From: Deltaproteobacteria bacterium
Lineage (GTDB): Bacteria; Desulfobacterota; UBA8473
Direction of reading: 5' to 3'
Assembly: GCA_030621455.1 (NCBI GenBank)
Contig: JAUXHQ010000151.1
Span: 1 to 5,491, forward strand
Length of the DNA: 5,491 nucleotides
Numbering within the stretch: position 1 is the stretch's first letter; the number at the start of each line of letters is the position of its first letter. The position numbers and the translations under genes are program-made. Below are positions 5,312 to 5,491 of the stretch, in pieces. The notes under the pieces are model-generated. The model was not told the DNA's origin and did not search any database. It saw only the letters and a list, made by a program, of their open reading frames with translations.

Positions 5312-5491
5312 TTATCTGGAAAACCATGACCTCTTTTCTTTCTTTTCCTTAGCCGAAGAAACCTCTTCCTCAACAGCCCCAGCATCACCGCCCAATGCCT
5401 CAGACCCTGTCACCTCGTCTATGACAAACCCCTCTTCAACGGATACCTCCTCAATATCTATGTCCTCCTGCCCTGTTATCCCACTGAGTTC
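5312..5491 (-). CDS. C-terminal end of an acidic repeat protein, partial (5' end outside window)
   Basis: The frame is open from the window edge to a TAA at 5314-5312 (59 sense codons plus the stop). It begins ELSGITGQEDIDIEEV, continues through an acidic stretch (SVEEGFVIDEVTGSEALGG) and ends in a basic, aromatic tail, KEKKERSWFSR. After the stop the same frame goes on with RKRDKKSEVEED and joins the 155-codon frame. Two readings are possible. It may be the true end of a separate upstream gene, with the next gene starting 24 bp later. Or it may be the upstream half of a single acidic protein cut by a nonsense change, since SWFSR-stop-RKRDKK would give one continuous basic patch. Shared frame, shared motif and shared composition favour the second, but do not prove it. 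Confidence 0.55.
   Translation of the reverse strand, partial: ELSGITGQEDIDIEEVSVEEGFVIDEVTGSEALGGDAGAVEEEVSSAKEKKEKRSWFSR
5444..5491 (-). repeat. 48-bp direct repeat, copy 2 (runs off the window edge)
   Basis: This is the partner of 5165-5212; see that entry for the alignment. The match reaches the last base of the window, so the true repeat may be longer and more copies may exist upstream. Beyond 5444 toward lower coordinates the two copies diverge quickly, so the visible unit is not a full 279-bp tandem duplication. Confidence 0.8.

Noticed and set aside
1..5491. CRISPR array, tRNA, rRNA or insertion sequence
   Set aside because: I saw no regularly spaced repeats, no tRNA-like cloverleaf with a T-loop GTTCRA, no rRNA segment and no transposase or terminal inverted repeats with target duplication.

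Overview
All genes in this window lie on the minus strand and read from right to left. Protein families, moderate base composition and gene style (REC-PATAN regulators, MJ0042-type zinc ribbons on signalling proteins, Roadblock and TPR proteins) suggest a Gram-negative, Desulfobacterota/Deltaproteobacteria-like bacterium. This is inference from family content; no rRNA or other marker is present.

Layout in the direction of transcription. (1) 5491-4820: a very acidic, low-complexity protein carrying a repeated motif, ELSGITGQED. The frame is interrupted by a TAA at 5312-5314, so it appears as a partial upstream piece and a 155-codon downstream piece. (2) 4818-4702: a 38-aa ORF, packed between its neighbours by a 1-bp gap on one side and a 1-bp overlap on the other. 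(3) 4702-4232: a 156-aa protein with a probable winged-helix-like N-terminal half and a helical C-terminal half containing a GPIA motif. (4) 4231-4039: a 193-bp gap with three closely spaced hairpins and a short purine/pyrimidine mirror repeat. (5) 4038-2869: a membrane sensor with zinc ribbon, TM, Cache-like sensor, TM and HAMP, and no output domain. (6) 2867-1884: a protein with two degenerate PATAN/DUF4388-like modules and an unassigned C-terminal domain, starting 1 bp after the sensor stops. (7) 1883-1767: a 117-bp gap with a direct repeat. (8) 1766-729: a response regulator (REC, PATAN/DUF4388, C-terminal domain of unknown type). (9) 736-356: a Roadblock/LC7-like protein overlapping the regulator by 8 bp. 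(10) 297 to the window edge: the N-terminus of a TPR-like protein.

The tight spacing suggests one or two operons encoding a membrane-to-cytoplasm signalling module. A plausible reading is that the Cache/HAMP receptor senses a ligand and a receiver protein gives a phosphorylation input. PATAN, Roadblock and TPR proteins would then act as protein-interaction and small-GTPase-regulating parts, possibly controlling surface motility, polarity or type IV pili. No kinase, GTPase, pilus ATPase or classical chemotaxis protein is in the window, so the pathway is inferred from domain company only. The most notable points are the receptor with no output domain, the hidden 38-aa gene and the interrupted repeat-bearing acidic protein.
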